Assembly (NCBI GenBank): GCA_943737045.1
Contig: CALSFV010000334.1
Span: 248,001 to 312,000, forward strand
Reading direction: 5' to 3'
Origin: Parapristionchus giblindavisi
Taxonomy: Eukaryota > Nematoda > Chromadorea > Rhabditida > Diplogasteridae
DNA length: 64,000 bases
Positions 1 through 10,731 of the stretch are shown piece after piece; the first letter of the stretch is position 1, and each line of letters starts with the position of its first letter. The notes below the pieces were generated by a model. The model ran no database searches. It was not told the DNA's origin and saw only the letters and a list, made by a program, of their open reading frames with translations. The translations under genes and the position numbers were made by a program.

Positions 1-390
1 TGATACTCGAAGCTAGTGATGTTTATATTCAGGTTATGGTAGTCATAGCTCTTCATTAGCCCTCAGGACATAAAAAATCTTTGGAAGGCATTATAAAAAT
101 ATGGTTCTTCCGGAGACAGTTTTGCAAATTATCAAATATTGATTTCGCTTAGTTTGATTTGGTTATGATTACTTTCAGACTCGCAGCAAACGAGAAAAAA
201 AACTTTATTTTCGACCCGTCCCATGACTTTTTTCCGATACTATACCAGTTATACGATTTTTTAGTATTTCTGATAATGTTGATGGTTATTTTGTACAACA
301 AAATGGTAAGAACACGATAAAACAGATGAAAATATAATTTAAAGTTAAATTTGGGTCGAATAAAAATTTGCAAAAAATCATGTCTGTGCC
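1..390. other. AT-rich intergenic DNA
   Basis: No convincing coding pattern, splice-site series or repeat is visible. Short open frames here have no recognisable composition and look like chance. Confidence 0.5.
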
Positions 391-452
391 CGGATTCGAA
401 CCTGCTTCGGTGTTCGGGCGCTAGAATTCACCACTATGACTCGCGATATCAC
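391..452 (-). repeat. tRNA-like / SINE-like segment with perfect B box
   Basis: Read on the minus strand this contains GGTTCGAATCC, an exact match to the Pol III B box, about 35 nt downstream of a weak A-box-like CATAGTGG. A flanking CCGGGCAC could be part of a T stem. I cannot fold a complete cloverleaf with a good acceptor stem, so a tRNA pseudogene or SINE head is more likely than a working tRNA. Confidence 0.4.
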
Positions 453-1207
453 TATGAATGGCACCGAGTTGGTCCAAACAAGCGTGATATTCGGATAGCC
501 CATCCATTTTTACATAACATATCAAAAATCCAGTCCCTGGAAATAACAGTAACATAGTAAGCCATGAGATCAAAACAAAAAAAATCAGGTAAAAATTTGG
601 AAAATCGGATATTTCTCGATCACGGAGTTATGAAAACTTCTGAAACTTGGTATTCTTATATAACTTTTGATCCTCTATCGAATGGTATATAACATGACTT
701 CGAAATCACACTTCGATTTTTCGACTTTTGGTAGATCAAAAATCGATAATTCGGGTCAATTTTTTGGCTGAAGTGTATCCCGCCCCTAGTGACTCCAACC
801 ATCAAATATGAGTCACCTAGGATAATTTTGAAACTTTGTGCCATGCCCCCGCCGCTCTTATGGAGAACGCGTTTTAAAGTCAAAGCCAGATCAGCTCCTT
901 GAAACAGATTTGCCAGGTTGGCAAAACATTGGCAAAAAGATGAAGAGGAATCCACGACCTTTGGCTATCCGAAGAGTATTGAATCACGAGGTTGGCCATC
1001 TTTTATCAATCCATAGTGCATACAAGACACAGAAAAATCCCTTATCTATAAGGTGAGGACACAAGTAACGCTCGTTTTTCCCTCTCGAATTCGTTCTTAC
1101 ACTGTTGTTATCACGATCCTGTTGACGCTAGAGAGGATTGTATCATTTCTTCTGATTCTCACATAAGTATTCCAGTTTATCTAATCTTTTAATTAATTTG
1201 TTCGTCG
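453..1207. other. non-coding region, possible repeat plus possible exon
   Basis: Positions 560-830 resemble the style of non-coding foldback arms elsewhere in the window (short AT-rich motifs such as ATCGATAATT and GAGTTATGAAAA). The frame at 900-1052 is open and reads like a basic peptide ending at a possible donor AG|GTGAGG (1052), but there is no upstream ATG or acceptor I trust. It is left as unassigned. Confidence 0.3.
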
Positions 1208-1597
1208 ATGAGCGACCCGAAAGGATCACCACGACAAATTAGTGTAAGTTTCATGAGTGAATATCTTTTTGAATTTGCATCTTTAATATATTTTTCAAAT
1301 TGAATATTTTTCGCTGTAGGGCGTGGGCACAATGACGAAGATTTCAGCAGATGGTGAATACGGCTTCATTACCTATGGTCATGTTAGTATTTCTTTTATT
1401 TATTTAATTAATTGATCACTGATATCGCTAATCGATAAAATCGATAATGTTAAACAACGAAATTGAAATATGGTGCATCCATGTAACTTATGTATTTGTG
1501 ATAAAATAATATTAAAATTCCAGGAAGGGAAGGAGATTCAGATCTACGTAACACGTATAACGGTGAAACCTCCCTTGGATAAAGGAGGCATGCTTAA
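1208..1597 (+). CDS. small three-exon gene resembling a cold-shock/OB-fold protein (partial model)
   Basis: Three exons join in phase 0: 1208-1243 (from ATG, MSDPKGSPRQIS), 1320-1382 and 1524-1597 or beyond. Donors are GTAAGT and GTTAGT; acceptors are GCTGTAG and TTCCAG. The second and third exons give a pattern like a cold-shock domain: G-x-GTMTKI, then EYGFITY, then EIQIYVTRI, then a Gly turn. Cold-shock domains bind single-stranded nucleic acid with a GYGFI-like strand and an aromatic following strand. Here the usual KWF and FVH motifs are degenerate, so the fold is inference. The third exon either splices at AAG|GTTTGT (1598) or runs on to a stop at 1670. A Tc1-like element lies just downstream, so the 3' end may be disrupted. 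No further exon was identified with confidence. Confidence 0.4.
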
Positions 1598-2031
1598 GGT
1601 TTGTATTTGTAGTAGTACAGTAAAGCCGGATCGAGTTTTGTACATGCCCCGATGGGTTTGTCTGCAGTAGCTTTTAAATTTTTATTTTCCCGCGCTTTAT
1701 TCTTTTCTATTTCATTTTTCATTAACAATTTTCATTTGTATTTACAATGTTTCTCGAGATTGTGATGCGGGTGCAAATACGCGGTTGAAAATCATCCATT
1801 TTGCACGCATCCATTTTTCGGACCAATGTGATTGACCTTTTAAAGGTGGTGTCCCACGAATATTTTCGTGAACAAACTGTGAAGACAGAAAGGTAGCAAA
1901 AGTTATTCTACGTACAATACACTATTTATTTTGTGCTGATTTAGTCTATTGATCGCTAGAAACATTAATGAACCATCAGGCCCGGTTCAGGGAAGGGCGT
2001 GCTTTTTGAAAATTGAGGAAATTCGGCAATA

Positions 2032-2092
2032 GGTTTCGAACTTGCGTCAAACGGGTAACGAGTCTGAACGTTTACCACTGCGCTATGGGATG
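2032..2092 (-). repeat. tRNA-like segment (A and B boxes)
   Basis: On the minus strand TAGCGCAGTGGTAAACG matches a Pol III A box and AGTTCGAAACC, about 30 nt later, is a B box with one or two changes. Acceptor-stem pairing is not convincing. It lies inside the Tc1-like element and is probably a tRNA pseudogene or SINE head caught in it. Confidence 0.45.
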
Positions 2093-2437
2093 GATGAGAG
2101 GATGCCCTAACTCTTCGCATATCACTTTGCATTCGCATAAGAGGGGTGTAGTGATTTATCTGAACATTCGCGGGCCACCATCTTTAATTAATTTTTGGAA
2201 ACAATGCAATTATTGTTCGAGGAGCAGCTGTTCTGAAAAAAACTACTTGATACGACTGAGACTTATGATGACGTTATTGACCGTATAAAATACACTTGTT
2301 TATTTGGTACGAGAGTAGCCAACCACTCCCATAAGAGACTTTCTTATTTTGCATGGCTCAGAAACTATGCCGATCTCTTTTATATATAATATAGCGCGCG
2401 GCGAAGGTCAGCCGGGTTAGAGAGAGGCAGCGGAGAG

Positions 2438-2494
2438 ACAATCGAGAGGCGGGGCGAGATGTAGAAGGCTACATCTCGATCGCCCCTCGATTGT
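2438..2494. repeat. 57-nt near-perfect hairpin
   Basis: Left arm 2438-2464 (starting ACAATCGAG, ending GAGATGTAG) pairs with right arm 2469-2494 around a 4-nt loop AAGG. There are only a few mismatches or bulges in the middle of the stem. A TATATATAATATA tract lies about 50 nt upstream. It could be a foldback in the transposon or a small-RNA precursor; no expression can be inferred. Confidence 0.6.
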
Positions 2495-2749
2495 GACTTC
2501 CGTTCCTTAGCACCATTTGTCATCTTCTTATGCAAGTACATTTTATACGCACAATATTATGATAATCGAAAAATATGTCGCGGAAATAAGTGATGTATCG
2601 CATCGGCGCGTCAGTGTTCTGGGACTGTCGGAAGTAAGAAGAGTTTTTTTCCCAAATGCTCATCAGAGTCGTAATCTTGAGAAATGTGTTATAAACTGTA
2701 ACCGCATCGTCGCGCGTATGCAAAACTCGACCGGGCTGTACTGTAGTGG

Positions 2750-3023
2750 TAAGTATGCATGGGTGAGATGCGCCACACATGCAATATTCAATTTCATCAT
2801 AGATACATATATCTGAAACGAGATACCATTTCCTCTCCTTTGTAAATGTAAATTCTGTAAATTAAATATGAATTTAAAAATATTAATAGTAATAATTTGT
2901 TCAATTAATTATGATTATTAAATTTAATATCTGTAATAAGTCATAAAAATTTAATGAATCAATTGCATACAGTTTTTCTCCGTCGGAAGCAAGGTTCGAT
3001 TCGTAGCTCGGGAGCAACCTGCC
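2750..3023. other. AT-rich spacer
   Basis: Very AT-rich (2830-2970), no coding signal. A possible acceptor TCATAG at about 2803 followed by a 21-codon open frame might be a terminal exon of the upstream gene, but nothing else supports it. Confidence 0.3.
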
Positions 3024-3188
3024 TCAGGCATGTGCGCTATAACATGGAGAGCTAACGTAGCTACTGATATAAATCATTCCATCGACGAAGCCACGGTCAG
3101 CGGCACTTAAAGTGTACTTGATCGCATCGATGTACCGTAGTTGTGGTAGGCGTTCAGCTGGGTCACGATCGTGACTCGCTCCACCAAT
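3024..3188 (-). pseudogene. possible orphan exon, unrecognised
   Basis: The minus-strand frame from 3188 to a stop at 3024-3026 reads like protein (for example ERLPQLRYIDAIKYTLSAAD, then RGFVDGMIYI) with balanced amino-acid use. It has no ATG and is preceded by an in-frame stop, so it would have to be an internal exon or a gene remnant. No family was recognised. Confidence 0.22.
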
Positions 3189-3189
3189 T

Positions 3190-3864
3190 TATCGATCTGT
3201 TCACACTCTATTTTCGTTGTTTTTCCTCTTCCGGTTTCCCCCATCTTTTCTCTCGCGAGACAAAGTTAGATTGTGTATTGTCGGCAGTAGCCCATATAGT
3301 AACGAAGAAAATAAATATGTGAAAAATTATTGATTTACCGATCGGTGTTTTATACAAATATTTATTGATTATGGTATGGCTGTGTTGGTTTTAGAATTCT
3401 GAGGCCGTATCCATGAATGTTGGCAAACGTTTGCCGGCAAACATAAGCGTATGTAGAGGATCTCTGGCAAAGCTCCTGCTGGCAAACTGTTTTCCAACGT
3501 TAATGGAGTTCATATATGAGTATACTGGATTCATAAAAGATGTAACGTGTGTCTTCATGAAGTCGCAGGAGTGTCGAGGTGGTACATAATGTGAGCTAAA
3601 TATCCCAGAAGACACAGCACCAGTTGCGAGTGATGGTTGATGGAGCCAGTGATATACAGAGTGTAGTCACTGGGAGAGAAAAAAGAAACGCCGAGCAAGA
3701 GGAAGAAAGAAACAATAATGAGAGATTCGAATCTATATGATGTGGTAGTTTAGTTTTTATATTTTCAGTGTTGGTCGAAAAAACAATGAAAAAGCTATGT
3801 CTTACAACAAAAAGAGTCTCATATATTCTAAAATCCAACTGATCGACAATTTACTGACTTAAAA
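3190..3864. other. non-coding flank of the 6-kb palindrome
   Basis: Apart from the small palindromes at 3422-3442, no gene or repeat is recognised. Open frames on the minus strand lack coding composition. Confidence 0.4.
3422..3442. repeat. two overlapping 14-bp perfect palindromes
   Basis: GGCAAACGTTTGCC (3422-3435) and GTTTGCCGGCAAAC (3429-3442) share seven bases, so the site can be read as two alternative dyads. Further TGGCAAA copies follow at about 3466 and 3481. Function unknown; it could be a binding site or the edge of a repeat. Confidence 0.6.
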
Positions 3865-4008
3865 CAAGTTCAAACGATGGAGCTTAGCGTCATTCAAGAA
3901 TTTTGTATCAATGTTAGAAGTCTACGTTTTCTCAGCAGAGCCAAATGATATAGTGATCTAATCATGACAAGAAAGCACAGTAATCTTTAGGTAGCGGATA
4001 ATGTTATG

Positions 4009-4142
4009 GCACTATTTCACAACACCGGACCATAACACCAGACCAGTCCAAAAGATGGCGAAGAATAAAGTAAAGACGAAGGAAGGACCTTTTATTCTAG
4101 GTTTCTATAATATACTTTTGGTCCGGTGTGCTGAAGTAGTGC
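4009..4142. mobile_element. 134-bp CACTA-like MITE (left copy)
   Basis: The ends are inverted repeats of about 22 bp beginning GCACTATTTCACAACACCGG on the left and GCACTACTTCAGCACACCGG inward from the right. A TG dinucleotide flanks each side (4007-4008 and 4143-4144) and may be the target duplication. CAC-type termini and a short duplication suggest a CACTA-related element, but it is too short to assign firmly. The mirrored copy is at 9544-9677. Confidence 0.45.
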
Positions 4143-5379
4143 TGATGTTGTTATATCACACCACCTCGGTGATATAATTAAGTCTATCTATGATTTGCAA
4201 ACTTTTGTTCCATCGTCAATAGAAAACCCCTCGATCCCACTCTTCCCCAACAGTCCTATATTTCTAGACACACCCTACATTCAATCCCACTATTCCTATC
4301 TTTCGCTCTAACAATAACAAGAGCGCCAATGTGGTCGTTCTTTGATCAGAGATCGTGCGTGTGCAAGAGAGTACAGACAGAGTAGAGATTGTGGATTAAT
4401 GAGAGAGCACAGAGACAGAGGGCACGTCGCTGATCTATCCAGAGATTGTTTACATGACCACTCTGTCTCGGTTTCTTTCCGTCGTTTCCCGCAACATTTT
4501 CGGTTTGTCCCTTTCTTAAGTTGATCTTTGATCTTAGCTAAAGCGCTGCTGTTTGGCTTCTATCTGTGTCTGTTTCGTCATTCTCTGCTTTTCGATTCCA
4601 CTTCAAACTCTGTTATTATCTTCTAACTTCTTCGATCAGTGTAGAGAGTGTACAGAAATGAGAGAGTGAAGACAGAGAACGAGAGAGTGTGGATTATTGA
4701 GAGAGTGAAGGGAAGGGACGCTGAGTCTTCACGTAGTTCTACCAATCGATATTGTTATTGTTCATATATTTGTGTTTCCCTCCAATATGGTTCCCGTCTT
4801 TCATTGCAAAATTACGTGGTTCTTCCAGATATTTCTTTCGATAAAACTTCCAACTGTCTCCTTCTTCCACTTTCTTTCTCTCTGTCTCTCTCAATAACAT
4901 TGATTATCGATCGATTATATTGTCGATAATCGATATTTCGTCTCTCTTTGTCCATTTGCATTTTGCACTTTGGTGTTGTCTAGCCCTTTGCTCATTATAT
5001 TTCCATTTGCATATGTTCATCATACACCGCGTGATCTTGCAAATGTTCAATTCATTTCAATTTGTCCTCTTACTCTTCTCCTCGTTCTCCCATCTTCCGA
5101 CCTTAACATTTAATCTTTGATCTTTACATAATCTCACATTGTCAGTTGCACGATTCGGTAGTTATCTTATCTTGTCGACTTTTCGGTTTGCCCTGTTCTT
5201 ATGTTGATCTTTGATCTTTATCATATCGATTCTATTTCGCCTCTATCTGTGTCTGTTTCATCATTCTCTGCTTTTCGATCTCTCTTACATCCATGATCAT
5301 ACCAATCGATCACTAGGAAGAGAGATACCATCAATCGATAATGTTTATGAGAGAGATGGAGGGAAGTGAAGTGATCTAC

Positions 5380-5529
5380 CTGTAGATGCCTACCATCCTT
5401 TTGTGCGTCTATATCTTGATATATTGCTTCTTTCTGTTTATGCTGCATTTCTCTATCTTCTAACCATCTCTCAACTTTATTCATATTCTTCTGATCCGCA
5501 TTCAATAATATTTCGGAGATCGTATCCAT
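5380..5529 (-). CDS. possible 50-codon first exon in the arm-specific insert
   Basis: Starting at an ATG (5527-5529), 50 codons run to a possible donor CAG|GTAGAT at 5380. The peptide begins MDTISEILLNADQKNMNKVE and is polar and helix-prone with many Lys, Glu and Gln. No family was recognised and no second exon was identified downstream. It lies wholly in the part of the left arm that has no counterpart in the right arm, so if it is a gene it is single-copy. A CRE-like TGACGTCA occurs about 35 bp upstream on this strand. Confidence 0.3.
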
Positions 5530-6920
5530 GCTGCGCTACAAACAATTTGTCGATAAACGTGACGTCACGAGCGTAAACGTAGACGTTATGTCAACTTTTA
5601 CGCCTTACGCCATGGATACGGTCTCAGACGATGTGCGCAATGTGTCCTTCCTATCCTTAATTTTATTTACTTCACTCTGGCCACGACTGTCCACTTTGGC
5701 CCACGAGGCAAGTCGGTCAATCTCGTATTTTTTTTCTGTTTTGCAGGATCGTCACTGTCCTCTTCGGAAGGTCGTCGTCCTCGCCGATGATGGTCTACCC
5801 GATGTGTTCGTCTGAAGTGCTACGCCTCCAAGCTCCGACGTCCTCGTTCTGTCGGCGTATTCCAGCACTAGCTGGAACTCGTTTTTCGAAAAAATAAAGA
5901 ATTTGGGGTTGTTAGTGTTTGAAATCAGTGTCCAAGCCCGCGAAGTTAAATGGGCGGAGTCAGCATCGCTATATAAATAAGGTTCGCAAAAAATAGGCGG
6001 AGTCATGCATCGCTTTATAAGTACGGGAGATGATCATGAATCGCAAACTAACTTTTTTCCCTAAAATTGTAAAAACATTCTAAAATGCTATTTATTTATT
6101 TGTATTGAATGTACTATCAATGGTTTTCAATGTTTATTGATGCTGAAACAGAAAGAGAAATCTATAACGCACGATTACGGTAACATGTCAAAGCTGCAAA
6201 AAATAAGCGTATAGCTCCTATTAATGTTAGATACGTTCCTAAAAGTTGTTACGCTACTGCTGAAGTTTGATCTTTGATCATTGTATGTTGATCTTTGTCC
6301 ATAGTTTTTCGAACAATGGGCGAAAATAACGGTTTTCGACAGTTTTCTTTTCTTAGTTGTTGAACATCGCATTTTATTTTCTGTTAAAAGAAGATAAATC
6401 TAACATTAAAAACTTAAAAAGTGACTGTAGTAGTGAATACAAGATGACTATAGTATTGATTACAAGATAGGAATTGGTTCCGTTTCAGTACTAGATCAGT
6501 GATAGAGTGGCCAGATGATCAGACGAGATCGATGGGAAGAGACGCAGAGTGTCATCGCGCGCGCACTGATCTTAAATTACCACCACTATTGAGATGGGTG
6601 GAGGGCCGGGATAACTTCACTAAAAAAACATCAAAATTTTAAAAATGATAATTTTGATAAAATAAAGATTCTAAATGACTCTAATAATTTTATTGACACA
6701 GAATTCATATGAAAAAGTCGAAATATCCGCGAAAGAAAAGATCACTAAATTTATTATTATGCCAGAAATATATTTATTTGATAAAGCTGAGTAGGACGAT
6801 CAAACTAATTCTTATAATTACTTGTTAAATAACTTTAATTAATCACTCGATATTAATAAATTTATGCATTACAATGATAACTTAGATATAGCGAACATTT
6901 TATGCCACGATGAATTACAT

Positions 6921-7277
6921 CAGTGGTTTGTTCTATGCAAGAGTACATCGACGATAAAGTAAGTAAAAGTGCAAGTAAGGTAAAAAAACCTTAAAATCAC
7001 TATAAAGAATACATGTTGAGACATGATATAATACTAACTTATCCCTGATGACATCTTTTCTTGATACAATGAATCTTACAAGTTAGTATTTGCAGTTAAA
7101 ATGGAATAAAGTAAATGGTCTAAAAATAATAAGCATTGAAAATCGAACCCTAATATTAGTAGTTTTAAGTATACGGTCAATGAGATTGAGAGAGCACTGT
7201 AATTATAGAACCAACCATGATCATACTGTTATTAAACGTTAAAATAAAACATTAAATTAAAACGTGGCTTCGTATTT
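6921..7277. other. loop of the 6-kb palindrome
   Basis: About 357 bp of AT-rich unique sequence separates the arms. No open frame of interest, no RNA gene and no repeat is seen. Confidence 0.7.
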
Positions 7278-9824
7278 ATGTAATTCATCAAGACATAAAT
7301 TGTTCACTATATCTAAGTTATTAATTAAAGTTATTTAACAAGTAATTATAAGAATTAGTTTGATCGTCCTACTCAGCTTTATCAAATAAATATATTTCTG
7401 GCATAATAATAAATTTAGTGATCTTTTCTTTCGCGGATATTTCGACTTTTTCATATGAATTCTGTGTCAATAAAATTATTAGAGTCATTTAGAATCTTTA
7501 TTTTATCAAAATTATCATTTTTAAAATTTTGATGTTTTTTTAGTGAAGTTATCCCGGCCCTCCACCCATCTCAATAGTGGTGGTAATTTAAGATCAGTGC
7601 GCGCGCGATGACACTCTGCGTCTCTTCCCATCGATCTCGTCTGATCATCTGGCCACTCTATCACTGATCTAGTACTGAAACGGAACCAATTCCTATCTTG
7701 TAATCAATACTATAGTCATCTTGTATTCACTACTACAGTCACTTTTTAAGTTTTTAATGTTAGATTTATCTTCTTTTAACAGAAAATAAAATGCGATGTT
7801 CAACAACTAAGAAAAGAAAACTGTCGAAAACCGTTATTTTCGCCCATTGTTCGAAAAACTATGGACAAAGATCAACATACAATGATCAAAGATCAAACTT
7901 CAGCAGTAGCGTAACAACTTTTAGGAACGTATCTAACATTAATAGGAGCTATACGCTTATTTTTTGCAGCTTTGACATGTTACCGTAATCGTGCGTTATT
8001 GATTTCTCTTTCTGTTTCAGCATCAATAAACATTGAAAACCATTGATAGTACATTCAATACAAATAAATAAATAGCATTTTAGAATGTTTTTACAATTTT
8101 AGGGAAAAAAGTTAGTTTGCGATTCATGATCATCTCCCGTACTTATAAAGCGATGCATGACTCCGCCTATTTTTTGCGAACCTTATTTATATAGCGATGC
8201 TGACTCCGCCCATTTAACTTCGCGGGCTTGGACACTGATTTCAAACACTAACAACCCCAAATTCTTTATTTTTTCGAAAAACGAGTTCCAGCTAGTGCTG
8301 GAATACGAGGACGTCGGAGCTTGGAGGCGTAGCACTTCAGACGAACACATCGGGTAGACCATCATCGGCGAGGACGACGACCTTCCGAAGAGGACAGTGA
8401 CGATCCTGCAAAACAGAAAAAAAATACGAGATTGAACGACTTTGTGAACGATCACTTTGCATAAAACTTTGTTTTCTGTCAACGAGACAGATCAGTGAGC
8501 AGTGAAAGGGACGTCGAGAAAGGCATAGACAATAACGTAACGAAGATAAAGTATATTCTAACAGATGTTCTGTTCAAAAGTCGTGAAAAAAGATTGCCAA
8601 AATCTCCACAAAATTTTCGTCTTTTCGCGACTTGAACATAACATATCAGGAAAAAGAATCCAAGGAAGGCTCAAAGGAAGGAAGGAAGGAAGGAAGGACC
8701 TCCAAAGAAGCTTCAGGTCCCCGAGTTCACTATCTGATGTCATCTATGCAATGACGACAGGATTCTAGACGAAGTTGCTCTTCGGTCGTGACGATGAGAC
8801 CGGACTGTAGAATGAGAAATTGAAAGGTAAGTGGAAGAAGGAGAAAGTTGGAAGTTCTATCGAAAGAAATATCTGGAAGAACCACGTAGGAACCATAGTG
8901 GAGGGAAACACAAATATATGAACAATAACAAGATCGATTAGTAGAACTACGTGAAGACTCGGCGTCGCTTCCCTTCACTCTCTCGATAATCCACACTCTC
9001 TCGTTCTCTGTCTTCACTCTTTCATTTCTGTACACTCTCTACACTGATCGAAGAAGTTAGACGAAGATAAGAACAGAGTTTGAAGTGGAATCGAAAAGCA
9101 GAGAATGATGGAACAGACACAGATAGAAGCCAAACAGCAGCGCTTTAGCTAAGATCAAAGATCAACTTAAGAAAGGGTCAAACCGAAAATGTTGCGGGAA
9201 ACGACGGAAAGAAACCGAGAGAGAGTGGTCATGTAAACAATCTCTGGATAGATCAGCGACGTGCCCTCTGTCTCTGTGCTCTCTCATTAATCCACAATCT
9301 CTACTCTGTCTGTACTCTCTTGCACACGCACGATCTCTGATCAAAGAACGACCACATTGGCGCTCTTGTTATTGTTAGAGCGAAAGATAGGAATAGTGGG
9401 ATTGAATGTAGGGTGTGTCTAGAAATATAGGACTGTTGGGGAAGAGTGGGATCGAGGGGTTTTCTATTGACGATGGAACAAAAGTTTGCAAATCATAGAT
9501 AGACTTAATTATATCACCGAGGTGGTGTGATATAACAACATCAGCACTACTTCAGCACACCGGACCAAAAGTATATTATAGAAACCTAGAATAAAAGGTC
9601 CTTCCTTCGTCTTTACTTTATTCTTCGCCATCTTTTGGACTGGTCTGGTGTTATGGTCCGGTGTTGTGAAATAGTGCCATAACATCATCCGCTACCTAAA
9701 GATTACTGTGCTTTCTTGTCATGATTAGATCACTATATCATTTGGCTCTGCTGAGAAAACGTAGACTTCTAACATTGATACAAAATTCTTGAATGACGCT
9801 AAGCTCCATCGTTTGAACTTGTAC
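7278..9824. repeat. right arm of the ~6-kb palindrome
   Basis: This is the mirror of 3865-6920. Its private segment, about 8440-8815, is unrelated to the left arm's private segment and contains a run of GGAA repeats near 8677-8698. Opposite position 5855 of the left arm it lacks about 11 bp (CCGACAGAACG in minus orientation). The arm ends at the sequence CGTTTGAACTTG. Confidence 0.9.
9544..9677. mobile_element. 134-bp CACTA-like MITE (right-arm copy)
   Basis: Mirror copy of the element at 4009-4142, the same length, so it was present before the palindrome formed. Confidence 0.45.
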
Positions 9825-10116
9825 ATTGTAAAGTCCTATTACCGAATGTTACAGAAAGCAAGTTGGAAACTGATTCAAGCACAATTCTGATTTTTCGCAC
9901 GCAATCAGAATGAAAATTTTCGAAAAAATGGTTGAAAGGAGAGATCAGCCATTGAGTATTCGCTGAATATTATTCACCTCATAAGTACTTCACAATAAGC
10001 CGCATAAATGAAAACATTTCAAACTTGAGAAATTTCGAAATTTTCGGACCATGACCCGGGGGGGGGGGGTTCATGGTCATGAATGAATTCTAGACCATGA
10101 ACCCCGGGTCATGGTT
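9824..10116. mobile_element. half copy of the foldback family seen at 19.3-21.1 kb
   Basis: Reverse-complement similarity to about 19940-20170 covers the central unique part and one arm stub. It ends in a hairpin (about 10048-10116) whose two halves read ACCATGACCCGGGG and GAACCCCGGGTCATGGT. One half carries a G run of about 11. The second arm is missing. Confidence 0.65.
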
Positions 10117-10731
10117 CGAAAAAATCATTGTCGCGGATTCAACTCCGATGGTGATAAATATTCGTTAGATGTCTCAATAATACAATATGATCTACATCTG
10201 GCTAGATTACGTTAGAGAGTCAGTGGAAAATGCCGGGGAAAGCCGACCTGGAACCGAGCGATGATCATTCAAGGCACTTTTTCGTTCAGATTGACCCGGA
10301 ATCCGATAATGGCCATGGGTGGGCATGATGCCCATGGCAGTGAGGTACCACCCCATAAAGAAAATTATGCTCGGAACTAAATCTCAGATACAAAGAAATC
10401 GCAAAATGTGAAAGTCTCATTCAAAAAGTCGATGTCAGAGTTGGGCAAATTCCAATCCCAATGGTGCTGTGGTGCACTCTGGGCATGCCTAACATACTGC
10501 AAAAAGAATTTTGGTTCTAGCTCATTCGGTTGTGAAATTACGAATTTTCGAGATTTTCGACGAACCCGGCGCTTTTGCGCCGCATTGAGCAATACAGGCG
10601 GTGACGTCATCATTTTTGTAAACAAGGTCAAAGCCCCCCCAGGCCCTATGAGTATGGGGGCCCATATCGAAAATCCTGGCGAAATGTCCGGGGAGGGGGC
10701 AAAATGGTAAATTTTCTCAGATCCGGCCTCT
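10117..10731. other. non-coding DNA between two foldback elements
   Basis: More GC-rich than the surroundings, with a short dyad at 10313-10337 (CCATGGG...GCCCATGG). No coding exon or RNA gene is recognised. It may belong to the outer end of the next element, but no inverted partner was found. Confidence 0.4.

Larger units (their letters stand above)
1618..2743. mobile_element. Tc1/mariner-like non-autonomous element
   Basis: The ends are imperfect inverted repeats of about 32 bp, starting CAGTAAAGCCGGATCGAG on the left and, read from the right end inward, CAGTACAGCCCGGTCGAG. TA dinucleotides flank it at 1616-1617 and 2744-2745. A TA target and termini beginning CAGT are hallmarks of Tc1/mariner elements. 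At about 1126 bp it has the length of a Tc1 element, but no DDE transposase reading frame is visible; it instead holds a tRNA-like segment and a strong hairpin. It follows exon 3 of the OB-fold-like gene, probably within its intron or 3' region. Confidence 0.55.
3865..6920. repeat. left arm of a ~6-kb palindrome
   Basis: The arm is the reverse complement of 7278-9824. The outer part (3865-about 4880 against about 8815-9824) and the inner part (about 5713-6840 against about 7320-8440) differ by roughly one base per hundred where compared. The left copy alone carries about 830 bp at 4880-5712. Close to the loop the left copy has an extra stretch of about 35 bp near 6840-6876. The repeated short open frames in both arms are mirror copies, not genes. 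Confidence 0.9.

Noticed and set aside
922..1052. HEVGHLLSIHS in an open frame, resembling a metalloprotease zinc motif
   Set aside because: The spacing to the third His is one residue short of the matrixin pattern, there is no upstream start or surrounding domain, and the exon cannot be linked to another.
8440..8455. ACTTTGTGA as a further member of the leader hairpin family
   Set aside because: The flanking bases (GAACG / ACGATC) do not form a stem.
4342..9344. Open frames found in both palindrome arms (for example those starting MIRDRACARE and MYRNERVKTE)
   Set aside because: They are mirror copies in GA/CT-rich sequence with no coding signature or splice context.
10313..10337. CCATGGG...GCCCATGG dyad as a regulatory site
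   Set aside because: A short imperfect dyad in unannotated DNA with no gene next to it; within chance expectation for this window.
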